The notes: generated by a model not told the origin, from the letters alone. Positions 1 through 6,391 are shown, numbered from the stretch's first letter. The stretch is DNA of 7,372 bases from an uncultured Draconibacterium sp. (GCA_947492175.1 CANLMQ010000064.1:1-7372); one strand, 5' to 3'. Program-made: numbers and translations.

Positions 1-90
1 AATCTTAAATCTTTGGAAACTTCTTTTTTTCGAAAATATGGCCCCGAAAAATATTGGACTTTTTAAGGTTTTACTAAGTAAGAAGAAATC

Positions 91-123
91 TGAAACGCCA
101 AAAACAACCACTGGCTAATTGCC
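91..123 (+). repeat. REP-like 33-nt motif, copy 1
   Basis: This 33-nt stretch matches 7265-7297 in 26 of 33 positions without gaps. All seven differences are transitions. A third, shorter relative lies at 7154-7172, with the core ACCACCGGCTGATCG against ACCACTGGCTAATTG here. The other two copies are each followed directly by a GC-rich hairpin beside the transposase gene; this one is not. It is probably a stray or decayed copy of the same dispersed family. Confidence 0.6.
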
Positions 124-138
124 TTCACCATCGAAAAA

Positions 139-184
139 AAAGATTCCATCCGTATCTGAAACAACTCAAACGAATGGAATCTTT
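139..184. repeat. Inverted repeat, 11-bp arms
   Basis: AAAGATTCCAT at 139-149 pairs perfectly with ATGGAATCTTT at 174-184. After one mismatch three further pairs form inside (151-153 with 170-172). The left arm resembles the start of the inverted repeat at 5034-5083 (GATTCCATCCGTATC against GATTCTATCCCTATC), so the two look like members of one dispersed family. It may act as a bidirectional terminator between the unseen left neighbour and the minus-strand genes, but there is no clear U-tract on the minus strand apart from the A-run at 134-140. Confidence 0.6.
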
Positions 185-323
185 ACAGCAATTTACAACA
201 ACTGTTTATTCTTTTCTTAACTACCTCTCTCCCCGCTGCCGCACGATTGTGCTAGAATTTCGAAAACAAGGATGGCCTGTCTACATTGAATACTTACATT
301 TACTCTACGAAAACAGGAGGATT

Positions 324-863
324 TCATTGACCAGCTTTAATTACAAACTCACAATTGTCATTTATCTCTGGCCTATTTTCAAGATACTTATAATATCTTC
401 TGAGTTTATCGCATAAAGGCCTGGGGATTGGAGATTTTTTAATAAAATCAAGCCCCATTTCAATTAATAAGGCAGCCGAATTATAGTCTTTTTCTTTCTC
501 AAGGTAATCGGTTGTAACAATGTAATAACCTATTTCATTTGGGTCATCTTTAATGGCTTCCAGTCCTGTTTGCCATGATGTAATATTTGGGTTTGCCTGA
601 ACTCTACTAATTTGGGCACTTAACATTGTCTCCTTTATCTCGGAATAACGAAACTCTGCAACCTTATCTCTAATTGCAAAATAGAGCATAACAAAAATAA
701 TTTCGCATAAAATAAAACTAACAACACCTCCTATAACAGAGCCTCCTATATTGCCTAAGGCTAATCCAATAATTAACGATGCTATTATTGAAACAATAAA
801 GGAAATAGCAACATTGGTCGGGGAAACGGCAGATTCAAAAATCTCAAAAAATTGTTCAATCAT
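324..863 (-). CDS. Two-pass membrane protein with soluble C-terminus, unknown function
   Basis: I do not recognise a family for this 179-residue protein. Two hydrophobic, glycine-rich segments, about residues 16-38 and 42-64, form a membrane hairpin with a short GNIGG turn. Residues 65-179 are charged, mostly helical and presumably soluble. The stretch 119-165 (EKEKDYNSAALLIEMGLDF and onwards) could be one or two TPR-like helices, but that is inference. The ATG overlaps the stop of the upstream gene in the arrangement ATGA (860-863), which points to translational coupling and co-transcription. The two products probably act together at the envelope. No hairpin follows the stop closely; the first candidate is at 139-184. 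Codon use is AT-rich like the upstream gene and unlike the 5139-5744 gene. The gene is likely real; its role is unknown. Confidence 0.75.
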   Translation of the reverse strand: MIEQFFEIFESAVSPTNVAISFIVSIIASLIIGLALGNIGGSVIGGVVSFILCEIIFVMLYFAIRDKVAEFRYSEIKETMLSAQISRVQANPNITSWQTGLEAIKDDPNEIGYYIVTTDYLEKEKDYNSAALLIEMGLDFIKKSPIPRPLCDKLRRYYKYLENRPEINDNCEFVIKAGQ

Positions 864-1801
864 TTTAATCTAATTTTAATGGTAACTGTATTTCTAACAA
901 GTGAATTAAATTCATCTATTTCAAGTTTTTGTTTTTCCCAATTCGCCTTTCTGCGATTGTTTGTATTAGCAATTTCCGATATTTTCTTTTCATATTTTTC
1001 CATGTTAATGAAGTTGGTTTGTTCGTTTTTATTATTCAAATCAGTGTTGGGTATGTAATAAGAGAAATTACATGCACTAAACAAGGAAACTGCTCCCCCA
1101 CCCATTGCAATCCACTGCCCGGTTCTAATATCATTTTCGCCATAAGAATTACTATCCATATTCTTATCGTAATACAATCCGGCAACAGCTGCACCTATGC
1201 CTGCAATAAAGCCAAGAATAGCAGTCTTGCTTGTTTTTTTTACCCGATAATTTGTTCTTAAAGGAACTGGTTCTTCGGGGCAACTAATCATGCTTGGATA
1301 CTCGGGGTAAGATTTAAACTCATAACCATATGGCGTATTAATTTCTACTTTAAAGCCCCGTCTTTTTTCGCTATACCTGTTAGTGGTAAATGCAGTATGC
1401 GAAAAATCTAATTCACAATTTAGCTCCGAATGATTCAACGTAAACAAATCCATTGCCATTTTTCCGGGAATATGTATGTTGTACGCACCATACGCAAGCC
1501 TGTCGTATGCAAACAAACGATAACTATTATCTTTAAACGACAAATAAGAGGAAACTTTACCCAATTTATTATTGAAGTAGGTAAAATTAATCCCGTCATC
1601 TCCTTCTTTTAATGGATAGCAAATAGCATCTGATATTCCTATTTTAGAAATTGATTGAGCAGTAGATAAGTTGGCAAGAAGAATAAAAAAAAGAATAATT
1701 AATACAGTCTTTTTGTTGCTTGTTTGTAACACTATTTTTGATGAATTAGTAATGCTCTTGTTATTATCGTTTAACCGTACAGTAAAAATTTTAAATTGCA
1801 T
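860..1801 (-). CDS. Secreted or membrane-anchored hypothetical protein
   Basis: I do not recognise a family. A signal-peptide-like segment lies just after two lysines (KKTVLIILFFILLANLSTAQ), with likely cleavage in STA-Q. A mostly beta-type region follows. Next come two glycine-rich hydrophobic stretches (TAILGFIAGIGAAVAGLYY and about 20 residues later GQWIAMGGGAVSLFSACNF) and a charged, probably coiled-coil C-terminus (MEKYEKKISEIANTNNRRKA). The start is uncertain. An ATG at 1861 would place coding sequence across a short CCGCC/GGCGG hairpin in what looks like intergenic DNA. The ATG at 1801 gives an unusually long n-region before the signal segment. A GTG at 1732 would give a normal-length signal peptide and may be the true start. 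I list the 1801 start as the compromise. The stop overlaps the start of the downstream membrane protein gene by 4 nt, so the two are likely an operon. Confidence 0.7.
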   Translation of the reverse strand: MQFKIFTVRLNDNNKSITNSSKIVLQTSNKKTVLIILFFILLANLSTAQSISKIGISDAICYPLKEGDDGINFTYFNNKLGKVSSYLSFKDNSYRLFAYDRLAYGAYNIHIPGKMAMDLFTLNHSELNCELDFSHTAFTTNRYSEKRRGFKVEINTPYGYEFKSYPEYPSMISCPEEPVPLRTNYRVKKTSKTAILGFIAGIGAAVAGLYYDKNMDSNSYGENDIRTGQWIAMGGGAVSLFSACNFSYYIPNTDLNNKNEQTNFINMEKYEKKISEIANTNNRRKANWEKQKLEIDEFNSLVRNTVTIKIRLK

Positions 1802-1815
1802 TCTCAAAAATTTTC

Positions 1816-1828
1816 CCGCCAAAGGCGG
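1816..1828. terminator. Short GC hairpin in the spacer, possible terminator
   Basis: CCGCC at 1816-1820 and GGCGG at 1824-1828 form a 5-bp stem with a 3-nt loop. On the minus strand the stem is followed by GAAAATTTTTG, so a weak terminator for the lipoprotein gene is possible. The lipoprotein stop is 145 nt away, and the stem is short. It may equally be an intergenic repeat. Confidence 0.25.
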
Positions 1829-1950
1829 ATTTTTAAGCCCATACAAACCCAAAAGCCTCATTGCCCTTCGTCCCTCGGGCTATTCAACTTTTTGGTTTGT
1901 ATTGGCACTACTCAATTAACACCCGAAAAAATTAACGGTTATAAACCCTG

Positions 1951-1973
1951 TGGAATAAAGCTCCGCTATTCCA
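1951..1973. repeat. Inverted repeat directly after the lipoprotein stop codon
   Basis: TGGAATA at 1951-1957 and TATTCCA at 1967-1973 form a perfect 7-bp stem with a 9-nt loop. It abuts the TAG of the lipoprotein gene (1974-1976). A U-run follows only about 20 nt downstream on the minus strand, so it is a poor textbook terminator. Hairpin or cruciform-forming repeats a few bases past the variable region are a known feature of diversity-generating retroelement targets, where they assist retrohoming. The position fits that role; the loop is larger than the tetraloops described for the phage system. The function is inference. Confidence 0.6.
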
Positions 1974-4900
1974 CTAGGGTAAACTGCGGGCTACACGGAA
2001 ACCCATGCCGTAGTTGCTGTTGTCCGGGCTGTCGTAGCCACGATTAGCTACCCGGCAAAAGTCGGCGACGCTGTACCAGTAACCGCCACGTCTCACGCGG
2101 TAAGAGCCCGATGAGGGGCCGGCAGGATTAGTTTGGCTACTACTGCTATAACTGCCATACCAATCGGCACACCACTCATATACATTACCACTCATATCGT
2201 AAATACCCAGTTCGTTGGCTTGTTTTTGCCCCACGGGGTGGGTTTTAATGCCGCTGTTGCCTTCGTACCAGGCCACATCGCCAATGGTATTGCTGCCGCT
2301 GTAGGTGTACCCTTTACTGCTGTTACCACCACGGGCAGCAAATTCCCACTGGGCTTCGGTGGGCAAAAAGCCACCTGCCCATTTAGCAAAGGCATTGGCA
2401 CCATACCACGTTACCTCTATTACCGGGCAATCGGCACTTGAGGCATATCGGGCGCCACCAAACACAAATTTACTTCCGCTGTAATCAATGGCGCAATCGC
2501 TGTTGTCAATATAAATGTATTCCACGTTGCCATACTTACTATCGTTGTAGCTGCCATTACTATTACATTTTATATCGTTCAGGAACTCGATAAACTGTGC
2601 ATGGGTTACCTCGTATTTGCTTATTTTAAAGCCATTGAGGGTAACGCTGTGCACGGGTTTTTCGTCGCTGTCGCCACTGTTGCTACCCATTTGGAAGGTG
2701 CCGCCCTGTACGGTTACGTATTCGAGGTTGGCTGAGCCGGTTGAGCCGCCCTCTCCTATTGTATAGCCGTCAATATCAATCCCTCCAAAATCGTCGCTGT
2801 AATTATCGATTAATACATAGCCAAGCGTATTTATTTTCTGGTTGGTTGTAAACCAGAAGTCGATATAAGTATCAATATTGGTTCCCCATTTCGAATCGAG
2901 TTCCATATATAATTGTTCAAATTCGATATACCCCTCGGCATTAACCCATCCCAGGGCATTAAAATCAAGTAAGTTATCAGCCTCTTTACCTATTTGTGTC
3001 CGCTGAACTTCGCTGGCATCGGAGCTTCCTTTTACATACCCTGCAAGCGGAACAGCACCATCAAGGCAAATAGCCATATCAGTATGCGTACCAGAGCCAC
3101 CTCCGGCATTAACAGTAATTTTATAGGCATACTTAGCCGATTCTATTGCCAGGTTTTGCAAACCATCACTTTTCATCAGACTGGTAAGCTCTGATACCGT
3201 TTTTTCCTGGTGAGATACAGAAACAGATTTATTACAAGCTGGAACATCCCCCCCTGTATTATCAATATCAAATTCATAATAATCAGAAATACGTTGTCTG
3301 TTTCCTGTATTTACATACCCCATCGATATAGTAACTGTTCCATTTCCATCAGGTAAGTCTGCTTTCGAGTCCCAAACAAAAGAATGTGTTCCCGGTGATA
3401 CATTTTTTATGTAACCTCCTTCATAATTTCCTTCGCTAAAACTCTTTAAGGTCAGATTATCGACACTACCGGTAGCTGCTGTACTAATAACAACAAACAG
3501 GTCGTTGTTATTTCCATCGGCATCAGAAAGGGTATATTCAACTTTCACATCTCCACTTTGTGTGCCTTCGGGGACTTTTATTGTTGCTGTAGGAGGATTA
3601 CTATCGGGGGTAACCGTAATTTTTACTGTTGCTTCGCTTTTATTTCCATCGCTGTCGGTAGCTGTTACCTTAAATTCATAAGAACCTGCTGTCAAGGTTA
3701 AACTCGTTCCGTTCTCAAAATAATTGGTTTCGTTACCATTCTGAAAACTCCATTGAATTTTAGTATTAGCCAAAGTACCATCTTCTTCATCAGTAGCTTT
3801 GCATTCAAATTTTATTTCATCGTATACCGAATAAGTAGCATTGTTTTGCGGTGATATTATTTCGATTTCGGGTTTGTTTAGGTTTTCGAATTCATCGGAA
3901 ATACCGTTGTTGTTTTCGTCGCCATAAATACCTGTGGTAATTTCACTCATTCTCTTGTATTCGCTACTCTTCTTATAAATGTATGTTTGTAGTGGTAAGT
4001 TACTTTTTTCATTTCCCTCTCTTATTGCCCAAGTAAACTTAACATACATCTTCTCTTTTGTTGGGTCGAAATCAGGCGAAATATAAGAATCTTTATCAAA
4101 TACCACCCAGTAGTTTAATGCTCTTACCCAATCATTCTTGAATTCATCGAGGGTGATTTCTTTCTCCATAATTTTATCCCAGTCAGAATTTTTGTTAAGA
4201 ACAAAATAATGCAAAAATAATTTTTGTGGCCAAGGCCCATACCTGCTCTCTGCAACAACAAGTACTTCCTTCTTTGCTACAGTTTGAGGTATTCCCAATG
4301 TTTTCGTCTTTAAATAATAGCGGCAGTTTACAGCAACATAACTAAAGTGTTCATTTGATGTATTATTCAAATACGATTCAAGGTTTAGGTGATTGTTGTA
4401 CCAATTTTTTATAGGTATCTCGTCAATGGGAGCATTTACATATCCTCGGGCAGCAATTTTATCATTAACCACCATAATTTTCACATTCATATCAAGTCCC
4501 ATATCATCGGCACCATACTCGCTAAAGTGAGTAGTTTTCACTTCAATTACATCGCTTTTTTTGTTATATACTTCCAGTTCTTCGATGCTACGTTCTTCCT
4601 CATTATAATAATATGGAACAACTGATTCTTTTTTGTTATTATAAGGAAGGCCTATTATCACCTCCCCTTTAAACTCCTGACCATCTGGCTCAAACTCGAC
4701 CAACAACACCTCTTTTCCGTTGTAGTTAAGTTTTTTTGAAGACTGCTTTATTGAAATCTGTGTGTTTTTATCTACACTGCTTTCAGGGATTTGCACATAA
4801 GCTCCTGCAATTGGAGACGAACTATCTGTTACTTTAATTTCTCCACCAGCTTTCCCAATTTGTCCGCTGCCGTTATCATAAACCATATAATCAGTTTCGG

Positions 4901-4994
4901 GCTGTGGTTCAGGTTCCGGGTCGTCTTTATCGCATTGAACAAATAATAAAGCGAGAAATAAAACAGAAAGAATTGACAGTAAATGTTTTTTCAT
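1974..4994 (-). CDS. Surface lipoprotein with C-terminal FGE-sulfatase/C-type-lectin-like domain, candidate DGR target
   Basis: This is a 1006-residue protein with a lipoprotein signal (residues 1-21, lipobox LFVQC, lipidated Cys21). The following DKDDPEPEP stretch resembles the Bacteroidota signal for export to the outer face of the outer membrane. Residues about 40-165 look like a ZU5-type beta domain ending in KTTHFSEYG. Residues 165-355 are unassigned. A calcium-binding-like DENNNGISDEFE lies at 359-370. Two Ig/PKD-like domains follow at about 376-463 and 466-580, then an unassigned beta-rich region at 583-759. The FGE-sulfatase fold spans about 760-1006 and shows VQGGTFQMGS, ISKYEVTHAQF, LPTEAQWEFAARGG and DMSGNVYEWCADWYG. 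The two active-site cysteines of true formylglycine-generating enzymes are missing around GGYWYSVADFC, so I infer ligand binding rather than catalysis. The last 45 codons look like a DGR variable region. The 144-nt upstream spacer with inverted repeats suggests its own transcript. The ATG has no Shine-Dalgarno, as expected for this phylum. Confidence 0.9.
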   Translation of the reverse strand: MKKHLLSILSVLFLALLFVQCDKDDPEPEPQPETDYMVYDNGSGQIGKAGGEIKVTDSSSPIAGAYVQIPESSVDKNTQISIKQSSKKLNYNGKEVLLVEFEPDGQEFKGEVIIGLPYNNKKESVVPYYYNEEERSIEELEVYNKKSDVIEVKTTHFSEYGADDMGLDMNVKIMVVNDKIAARGYVNAPIDEIPIKNWYNNHLNLESYLNNTSNEHFSYVAVNCRYYLKTKTLGIPQTVAKKEVLVVAESRYGPWPQKLFLHYFVLNKNSDWDKIMEKEITLDEFKNDWVRALNYWVVFDKDSYISPDFDPTKEKMYVKFTWAIREGNEKSNLPLQTYIYKKSSEYKRMSEITTGIYGDENNNGISDEFENLNKPEIEIISPQNNATYSVYDEIKFECKATDEEDGTLANTKIQWSFQNGNETNYFENGTSLTLTAGSYEFKVTATDSDGNKSEATVKITVTPDSNPPTATIKVPEGTQSGDVKVEYTLSDADGNNNDLFVVISTAATGSVDNLTLKSFSEGNYEGGYIKNVSPGTHSFVWDSKADLPDGNGTVTISMGYVNTGNRQRISDYYEFDIDNTGGDVPACNKSVSVSHQEKTVSELTSLMKSDGLQNLAIESAKYAYKITVNAGGGSGTHTDMAICLDGAVPLAGYVKGSSDASEVQRTQIGKEADNLLDFNALGWVNAEGYIEFEQLYMELDSKWGTNIDTYIDFWFTTNQKINTLGYVLIDNYSDDFGGIDIDGYTIGEGGSTGSANLEYVTVQGGTFQMGSNSGDSDEKPVHSVTLNGFKISKYEVTHAQFIEFLNDIKCNSNGSYNDSKYGNVEYIYIDNSDCAIDYSGSKFVFGGARYASSADCPVIEVTWYGANAFAKWAGGFLPTEAQWEFAARGGNSSKGYTYSGSNTIGDVAWYEGNSGIKTHPVGQKQANELGIYDMSGNVYEWCADWYGSYSSSSQTNPAGPSSGSYRVRRGGYWYSVADFCRVANRGYDSPDNSNYGMGFRVARSLP
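1980..2099 (-). other. Candidate DGR variable region at the lipoprotein C-terminus
   Basis: Residues 966-1003 carry the pattern RVRRGG...CRVANR...P...GFRVAR, seen in FGE-type lectin domains diversified by retroelements. Within it the codons for residues 972, 974, 975, 976, 978, 986-989 and 991-996 are TAC, TAC, AGC, GTC, GAC, GGC, TAC, GAC, AGC, GAC, AAC, AGC, AAC, TAC and GGC. Every one ends in C and can be reached from AAC by altering only adenines. The framework codons between them (TTT, GTA, GCT, AAT, CGT, GGT) use mixed third bases. The nearby serine run at 189-195 of the FGE domain mixes AGT and AGC, so C-ending is not a general habit of the gene. No template repeat or reverse transcriptase lies in the window. 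The alternative is an ordinary FGE domain with chance codon bias. Confidence 0.55.
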
Positions 4995-5033
4995 TATTTC
5001 GGTAATTAAATTTTAACATACAATCTTAAACAA

Positions 5034-5083
5034 GAAAAAGGATTCTATCCCTATCAATTCAAAAACCCAGAGATGGAATCCCA
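5034..5083. repeat. Inverted repeat upstream of the lipoprotein gene
   Basis: GGATTCTATC at 5040-5049 pairs with GATGGAATCC at 5072-5081 with one G-T wobble. It lies 46 nt upstream of the lipoprotein start and so probably in its leader or promoter region. It is related to the inverted repeat at 139-184. It could be a dispersed repeat, a leader hairpin, or a terminator for the upstream gene; the sequence does not decide. Confidence 0.5.
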
Positions 5084-5094
5084 TTAAATTCACC

Positions 5095-5127
5095 AGACCT
5101 TCAAGGTTTTAAAAACCTTGAAGGTCT
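5095..5127. terminator. Perfect 16-bp inverted repeat after the Fn3 gene
   Basis: AGACCTTCAAGGTTTT at 5095-5110 is the exact reverse complement of 5112-5127, with one base at the centre; in practice the inner A-T pairs open into a small loop. It starts 11 nt beyond the stop of the 5139-5744 gene, the usual place for a transcription terminator. No strong U-tract follows on the minus strand; the T/A run is inside the loop. Similar AAGGTTTT-type palindromes are common between genes in Bacteroidota (my recollection, not checked here), so it may be a dispersed repeat that also ends transcription. Confidence 0.55.
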
Positions 5128-5138
5128 CATAAAACCAG

Positions 5139-5744
5139 TTATACCTCAATAGTAACCACATCGCTTTGCACACCCACTTCGGTATCTCCCACAATAAAAT
5201 AGGCATAGTACTGGGTGCCGTTTTCGGCGGGGCTGTTATCAACATAAGGGCTGCGGGTATCGGTGGCGAGGTAGGTAAACTGCTCTTCGCCGGGGTGTTT
5301 GCGGTAAATGTTTACCCCGCTGAAATAACCGTTCAGGCCAAACGACAATTCCCAGCCGTGTGGTGCCTTGCGGGCAGAAAGCACGGGTTTTGCCGTGTTA
5401 AGGTCGATTTGTACTTCGGCACCAATAATGTCGAATTCTTTGCCAATGGCCTCGGTATAGGCAGGATTGCTTTTAATCATCTGCGCCATGCTTCGGCACT
5501 GCTTCTGTAATGTTTTGCGGTCGGTTTGGGTTTTCTTAACCTGAACACGTTTCTGGTCGATCAGTTGACGTTCGGCCACCAGGTCGGCCGAGTAATCCTG
5601 CGCTGCTGCGCTTACCTCGTCGGCCAGCTCTTGTGTAATGCCGTAATTATCCACATTGTTTGTTACTGTAGTGGCAAATTGATTGCCCCATGCTTCCAGT
5701 TCGTACTTGTCGTTCGGAATGTAATCTTTTCGTTTTTGTGCCAT
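5139..5744 (-). CDS. Fibronectin type III-like domain protein with helical N-terminus
   Basis: This is a 201-residue protein with no signal peptide or membrane segment, so cytoplasmic or exported by a non-Sec route. It begins KRKDYIPNDKYELEAWGNQF, followed by a charged helical, probably coiled-coil region at about 36-105 (LVAERQLIDQKRVQVKKTQ). The C-terminal 118-201 is beta-rich and looks like a single fibronectin type III fold: a GWELSFGLNG strand pair, GVNIYRKHPGEEQFTYLAT, PYVDN, then TQYYAYFIVGD. I recall similar small helical-plus-Fn3 proteins in Bacteroidota but know no function. Base composition is visibly richer in G and C than the 324-1801 genes. A perfect hairpin follows the stop, so it is probably a single-gene transcript. 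A weak phylum-type promoter may lie near 5770-5795 (TTG, 18 nt, TATTTC on the minus strand). Confidence 0.85.
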   Translation of the reverse strand: MAQKRKDYIPNDKYELEAWGNQFATTVTNNVDNYGITQELADEVSAAAQDYSADLVAERQLIDQKRVQVKKTQTDRKTLQKQCRSMAQMIKSNPAYTEAIGKEFDIIGAEVQIDLNTAKPVLSARKAPHGWELSFGLNGYFSGVNIYRKHPGEEQFTYLATDTRSPYVDNSPAENGTQYYAYFIVGDTEVGVQSDVVTIEV

Positions 5745-5763
5745 AATTGTTTGGATTTTAAAA

Positions 5764-6201
5764 TTATGAAATAGTTATATTGAGAAATTGACAAATGGTT
5801 GTGCCGCTGTGATGCCGTGTTGTTGTGGGGCTGTGGAGCTGTGTTGCGGAATTGCTGTATTCATAGGGATTACAGTGGATTTCCCTGTGGTTTTGCGTGG
5901 TGTTATTCGCTGAGTAAATGGAGCCTTTTGGCGACTGATTGGTTCCATTTGGTGAGTAAATGGTTCCATTTGGCGACTGATTGGTTCCTTTTGGTGAGCA
6001 AATGGTTCCATTCGGCGACTGATTGGGTCCTTTTGGTGAGCAAATGGTTCCATTCGGCGACTGATTGGTTCCTTTTGGTGAGCAAATGGTTCCATTCGGC
6101 GACTGATTGGTTCCATTTGGTGAGCAATAGCCACCGTTTAAGGGATAAAAGGCCAGCTTTACTTTGTTATTTCGAACTGTAAGGGCGAATAGGTTCTGCA
6201 T
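5764..6201 (-). CDS. Doubtful ORF built on 21-bp tandem repeats
   Basis: This is a 145-codon frame. Its middle is a heptad repeat alternating SPNGTIC and SPKGTNQ, flanked by a short hydrophobic start (MQNLFALTVRNNKVKLAFY) and a low-complexity Thr/Ser/His-rich tail. It ends 19 nt before the start of the 5139-5744 gene. Against a real gene: the other two minus-strand frames are also open through the repeat because 21 is a multiple of three, there is no recognisable domain or signal peptide, and the tail runs into the likely promoter of the next gene. For it: an ATG and an uninterrupted frame that extends past the repeat on both sides. I think it is more likely non-coding than coding. Confidence 0.25.
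   Translation of the reverse strand: MQNLFALTVRNNKVKLAFYPLNGGYCSPNGTNQSPNGTICSPKGTNQSPNGTICSPKGPNQSPNGTICSPKGTNQSPNGTIYSPNGTNQSPKGSIYSANNTTQNHREIHCNPYEYSNSATQLHSPTTTRHHSGTTICQFLNITIS
5909..6139. repeat. Tandem array of eleven 21-bp units
   Basis: Eleven contiguous 21-bp units alternate between two types. Type A is GGTGAGCAAATGGTTCCATT plus C, and type B is GGCGACTGATTGGTTCCTTT plus T. The true period is therefore 42 bp for most of the array. Units at 5993, 6035 and 6077 are identical type A copies. Those at 5972 and 6056 are identical type B copies, and 6014 differs by one base. The first unit (5909-5929) and last unit (6119-6139) are degenerate, as expected at array edges. All units keep the reading frame on the minus strand in all three phases. 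Confidence 0.93.
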
Positions 6202-6310
6202 TATTTTTTTAAAAAAGTCTTCTAAAACTAATTCCCCAAAAGCAAAAACCCATCATAAATTTATTTCACTTATTAAACAGGTGTTTTTTATGATTGAAGG
6301 CCGTTTTTTT

Positions 6311-6383
6311 GCAACGAATGGGAGTTGCCGAACCTGCCCCTTGTTTCCGAACAAGGGGTTGTCTGGCCTGAGTTTGTAACTCA
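6311..6383. repeat. Three hairpins beyond the RAYT stop
   Basis: Read outward from the transposase stop on the minus strand there are three. TGAGTT-ACA-AACTCA occupies 6369-6383, with 6-bp arms. CCCCTTGTT at 6337-6345 pairs with AACAAGGGG at 6350-6358 (9 bp, 4-nt loop). GCAAC at 6311-6315 pairs with GTTGC at 6324-6328 (5 bp). The first starts only 8 nt after the stop codon. They may serve as terminator and as transposase recognition sites; the first two resemble the hairpins upstream of the gene in mirrored order. Confidence 0.65.
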
Positions 6384-6391
6384 CAATAAAT

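Larger units (their letters stand above)
1..323. other. Left intergenic stretch, no confident gene
   Basis: I see no complete gene here. On the plus strand, frame 1 is open from the window edge to a TAA at 64-66 and ends in the residues YGPEKYWTF. It could be the 3' end of a gene that begins outside the window. Frame 2 is also open, to a TAA at 116-118, so the choice is not secure. An 80-codon plus-strand frame starting at the ATG at 174 begins inside the arm of a hairpin and runs into the antisense of the 324-863 gene, so I do not call it. The stretch holds a REP-like motif at 91-123 and an inverted repeat at 139-184, listed separately. Confidence 0.5.

Noticed and set aside
174..416. 80-codon plus-strand ORF
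   Set aside because: Its start codon lies in a hairpin arm and its 3' part is antisense to the better supported 324-863 gene. The first 50 residues look somewhat protein-like, so an old fragment cannot be ruled out, but I cannot identify it.
1802..1861. Start of the upstream hypothetical gene at the ATG at 1861
   Set aside because: It would add 20 residues encoded by hairpin-bearing intergenic DNA ahead of an already over-long n-region before the signal peptide.
1974..2717. True formylglycine-generating enzyme
   Set aside because: The active-site cysteine pair is absent around GGYWYSVADFC, and the domain is the tail of a multi-domain surface lipoprotein.
5139..5744. DGR accessory protein Avd
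   Set aside because: At 201 residues with a C-terminal fibronectin-like half it does not look like the short basic four-helix Avd family.
5909..6139. CRISPR array
   Set aside because: Units are contiguous 21-mers with no unique spacers; this is a simple tandem repeat.
5903..6182. Long ORFs in the other minus-strand frames and the plus strand over the tandem repeat
   Set aside because: They exist because the 21-bp unit lacks stops and is a multiple of three.
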